Of a stretch of DNA of 8,138 bases, positions 6,473 to 8,138 are shown in pieces (position 1 is the first letter of the stretch; each line of letters opens with the position of its first letter). Position numbers and translations under genes: made by a program. The notes under the pieces are model-generated. The model worked only from the letters and a program-made list of their open reading frames with translations. It did no database searches and was not told the DNA's origin. The stretch lies in contig DATFMH010000116.1 in assembly GCA_035267045.1 (NCBI GenBank), forward strand, positions 1 through 8,138, read 5' to 3'. Origin of the DNA: DATFMH01 sp035267045 (GTDB lineage: Bacteria; Bacteroidota; Rhodothermia; Balneolales; DATFMH01).

Positions 6473-7477
6473 TTATTTTTCAAACATTTCCCAATGCTCT
6501 TCCAGTGCTTCCGTTGCGGGGTAATATTTATTATCATCCGGCAGGGAAATCATCTCTTTATCTCTCGCCAGGGTTTCTTCCACATTCTTACCCCATAATT
6601 CCAGTTTCTTGGAGACAGCAATCGAATAATCTGTGCGAACCGCCAATAAATAATGATCAAACATCCAGTGATGGGAAGGACATAGCGACAGCCCGTTTCT
6701 GAGATCATCGTTATAGCTTTTACTCCATGGAATGATATGGGCTCCTTCAACCAGGGATAGCCCGTCGTCGGTGAGAATTCCTGATTGACAAACAACACAT
6801 TGATAATTATAAGCTTTGCGGACCAGCCTGCTGAAAGGTCTGTCCCTGTTCTGAATCCAGCTGTTCGAATGAGTTATATCATGACTTTTTGCATGGTATT
6901 TCTCGAACGGCTCGGCGACTTTCTCTAATAATTTTTTCGAGTAATCATTAAGTACCTCAGTATAATTTGAGAGCTCATTGATCTTATCCCGTGATTTTTT
7001 ATCAAAATATTCATCGAGAAGAACACGGCGTAAAATATCCCTGTTGGTTTCATCATTTAGAAAATCAAAAAGATCCTGATCAAGGTATGTTTCGGAAACA
7101 TAATTTTGAAGCTCCCGGACGGATGGTGTCCATGTTTTTTTGTCGGCATACGGATAATCAGCATTAAAATGCATTTGCCAGAAGGGTTCTGAATTCATGT
7201 AATAAAAAGGATAGGCGATGGATGAGTAATGTTTATCCGGTAAAATACCATTCCAGTACATCCTGAAATCGTCAATTAAGTCCTGCGTTAACGAAAAGGA
7301 AGGTGAATCAATTTGGCCGTTTCTTATGTGGTCGATAATGATCAACAGTAAAAACGGTTTATGAGGCGCCCCGTTTTGAGTCCTCTCATCCCAGATGCTT
7401 TTGTTCTTACTCCGGTTTAACTTCCGAAACTGTTCTATGTAATCCTCAATATCCATTATCTGTTGAGGAATATGCAT
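6473..7477 (-). CDS. HNH endonuclease with ScoMcrA-like DNA sulfur-binding domain
   Basis: First gene of the nuclease cluster, 334 residues. The N-terminal domain (about 9-125) carries G-A-P-H39-K40-P-F-L-L-L and A-Y89-P90-F-Y-Y. These match the family of sulfur-binding domains in which a histidine/basic pair and a tyrosine-proline pair line the pocket for the phosphorothioate sulfur, as I recall for Streptomyces ScoMcrA. A helical, charged linker (about 130-200) leads to the HNH domain (215-280): C227-x-x-C230, E244-G-A-H247-I-I-P, N261-G, C266-x-x-H269, H270, F-D. By analogy it would cut phosphorothioate-containing DNA, but the base specificity cannot be read. The start at 7477 has a second ATG seven codons on (7456) as an alternative; neither has a Shine-Dalgarno site. 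TAATCTTG about 25 bases upstream weakly resembles a -7 box. Confidence 0.88.
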   Translation of the reverse strand: MHIPQQIMDIEDYIEQFRKLNRSKNKSIWDERTQNGAPHKPFLLLIIIDHIRNGQIDSPSFSLTQDLIDDFRMYWNGILPDKHYSSIAYPFYYMNSEPFWQMHFNADYPYADKKTWTPSVRELQNYVSETYLDQDLFDFLNDETNRDILRRVLLDEYFDKKSRDKINELSNYTEVLNDYSKKLLEKVAEPFEKYHAKSHDITHSNSWIQNRDRPFSRLVRKAYNYQCVVCQSGILTDDGLSLVEGAHIIPWSKSYNDDLRNGLSLCPSHHWMFDHYLLAVRTDYSIAVSKKLELWGKNVEETLARDKEMISLPDDNKYYPATEALEEHWEMFEK

Positions 7478-7510
7478 TTAACTATATTAAGGAGCAAGAT
7501 TATTTTATTA

Positions 7511-7543
7511 GAACGCAGATGAACGCAGATGAACGCAGATGAC
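7511..7543 (+). repeat. 10-bp tandem repeat (GAACGCAGAT)3
   Basis: Three exact copies of GAACGCAGAT followed by a degenerate unit GACGAGGATT and TTCGCAGAAT. Single or double units of the same motif sit in the composite repeats at 205-238 and 508-530. The array begins only about 33 bases upstream of the first nuclease gene, so it lies in that gene's promoter or leader region. Confidence 0.85.
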
Positions 7544-7637
7544 GAGGATTTTCGCAGAATTTTTAAGTAATGACAATGGACTCGAAAGACCGACGACGGG
7601 AATTCGGATACCAAATGTGCAAGAGGGCAGTAATAAA

Positions 7638-7678
7638 CCGTGTCATCAGTGTAATCCGTGCGAATCCGTGATTCAGAC
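7638..7678. repeat. CCGTGTCATCAGTGTAATCC-type dispersed repeat
   Basis: A quasi-periodic AATCCGTG stretch with a repeat of about 10 bases (CCGTGTCATCAGTGTAATCC, then GTGCGAATCCGTG). On the other strand it reads CACGGATTCGCACGGATTAC, a sequence type I recall as a common intergenic repeat. No coding sense is seen between 7478 and 8138. Confidence 0.45.
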
Positions 7679-7715
7679 AAATATACACTTCATTAAAGCA
7701 ACAACATTAATATTT

Positions 7716-7747
7716 AGCTGACAGCTGACAGCTGACAGCTGACAGCT
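7716..7747 (+). repeat. 7-bp tandem repeat (AGCTGAC)4.6
   Basis: Four perfect copies of AGCTGAC plus AGCT, 32 bases with no mismatch. A short perfect array of this kind is prone to change in copy number by replication slippage. It is intergenic and about 240 bases upstream of the first nuclease gene on the opposite strand. Confidence 0.95.
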
Positions 7748-7813
7748 CATACAAGCCCAATCCCATAATCCCATAAATCCTAATTCAGACAATAAAAAAC
7801 ATCCATTCTACAC

Positions 7814-7899
7814 GGTGGGCTCCACTTTGATAAGTGGGGTCCACCTATACAGGCTTCTTGCCGGTTTTAGATGGACACCACCTTGTAGGTGGGGCCCAT
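7814..7899. repeat. Double-hairpin intergenic repeat
   Basis: The first hairpin (7814-7845) pairs GGTGGGCTCCACTT with AAGTGGGGTCCACC over all 14 positions (two G-U) around the 4-base loop TGAT. The second (7871-7899) pairs ATGG.C.CCACCT with AGGTGG.G.CCAT around the loop TGT, with two mismatches. The two hairpins share the GGTGG/CCACC vocabulary and so may derive from each other. There is no U-run, and no gene ends just upstream on the plus strand. Confidence 0.75.
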
Positions 7900-7945
7900 C
7901 GGCCCATAGATTAAAATCCTTAAAAATATCCGGGACAAGCCTTAC

Positions 7946-7968
7946 CAATCTTGGCATCCTGATTCTAA
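7946..7968 (+). repeat. CAATCTTGGCATCCTGATTC motif, second copy
   Basis: Matches 4193-4216 in the same orientation with a single base deleted. It sits next to the right inverted composite repeat, as the other copy sits next to the left one. Confidence 0.6.
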
Positions 7969-7977
7969 ATCATATGC

Positions 7978-8094
7978 TTTCACATTCCGTACCTAACGGC
8001 ACGGCGTATTTTTTAAAATTCTATTTCTACCCACATCGTGTACCTAACGGCACACAGAAACGATGATCAATTAGCAATGTTCAATGAACAATGG
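7978..8094 (-). repeat. Composite repeat, right inverted copy flanking the nuclease cluster
   Basis: Read on the minus strand it gives CCATTGTTCATTGAACATTG, CTAATTGATCAT, GTGCCGTTAGGTACACGATG, GGTAGAAATAGA, a variable stretch and CCGTGCCGTTAGGTACGGAA then TGTGAAAG. This is the same block order as 4053-4172. Differences are mostly single substitutions plus the variable middle. The similarity continues weakly to about 8110 (a GTATTGCTCTAAGC segment comparable with CCCTATGC at 4039). Confidence 0.85.
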
Positions 8095-8138
8095 TGAAAG
8101 CTTAGAGCAATACGTAAAATAGCAAGTTATTCGATTGT

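Noticed and set aside
7456..7721. Open frames on both strands across the GAACGCAGAT array
   Set aside because: They are produced by the periodic repeats; the translations are low-complexity and overlap the true start of the nuclease gene.
7815..8066. Open frame of 83 codons on the plus strand
   Set aside because: It is made entirely of the double-hairpin element and the inverted composite repeat, with no protein-like composition.

Overview
The window looks like a chromosomal accessory stretch from a member of the Bacteroidota. This is an inference from AT-rich DNA (about 40% GC by eye), genes that mostly lack Shine-Dalgarno sites, a candidate TTTG / TAnnTTTG-type promoter, paired lipoproteins, and intergenic DNA packed with short dispersed repeats of kinds I recall from that phylum. 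No gene here is diagnostic of a genus.

Layout: positions 1-60 are the 3' part of a tRNA-Arg (anticodon CCG). Positions 61-989 hold no convincing gene; they carry a roughly 220-bp direct repeat present twice (198-426, 499-716), shorter repeats and a candidate promoter. Two plus-strand lipoprotein genes follow (990-2195 and 2152-3432). They overlap by 44 bases, so they are probably co-transcribed and translationally coupled. Both encode about 400-residue exported proteins of unknown function. Positions 3433-4340 are again a mosaic of repeats, including three strong hairpins.

The most informative part is on the minus strand, 7477 down to 4342: a compact three-gene cluster of predicted modification-dependent (type IV-like) restriction nucleases. 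In transcription order these are an HNH endonuclease with a ScoMcrA-like DNA-sulfur-binding N-terminal domain, a second HNH endonuclease of the COG3440 type with a probable SRA/PUA-like reader domain, and a DUF3883 protein with a PD-(D/E)xK-like nuclease signature. No methyltransferase, dnd or ssp modification gene accompanies them. This suggests that the cluster attacks incoming modified DNA rather than protecting a self-modified genome. Directly after the DUF3883 stop codon, and in the same frame, is an 81-codon open stretch with coding character but no ATG near its beginning. It is either a start-less relic or a small gene using a rare start codon.

The nuclease cluster lies between two inverted copies of one composite intergenic repeat (about 4053-4172 and 7978-8094). 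The whole 3.8-kb segment therefore has the geometry of a unit that could be inverted or exchanged by homologous recombination. The last 660 bases contain only repeats: a 10-bp and a 7-bp tandem array, a near-perfect 14-bp-stem hairpin element and the inverted composite repeat.
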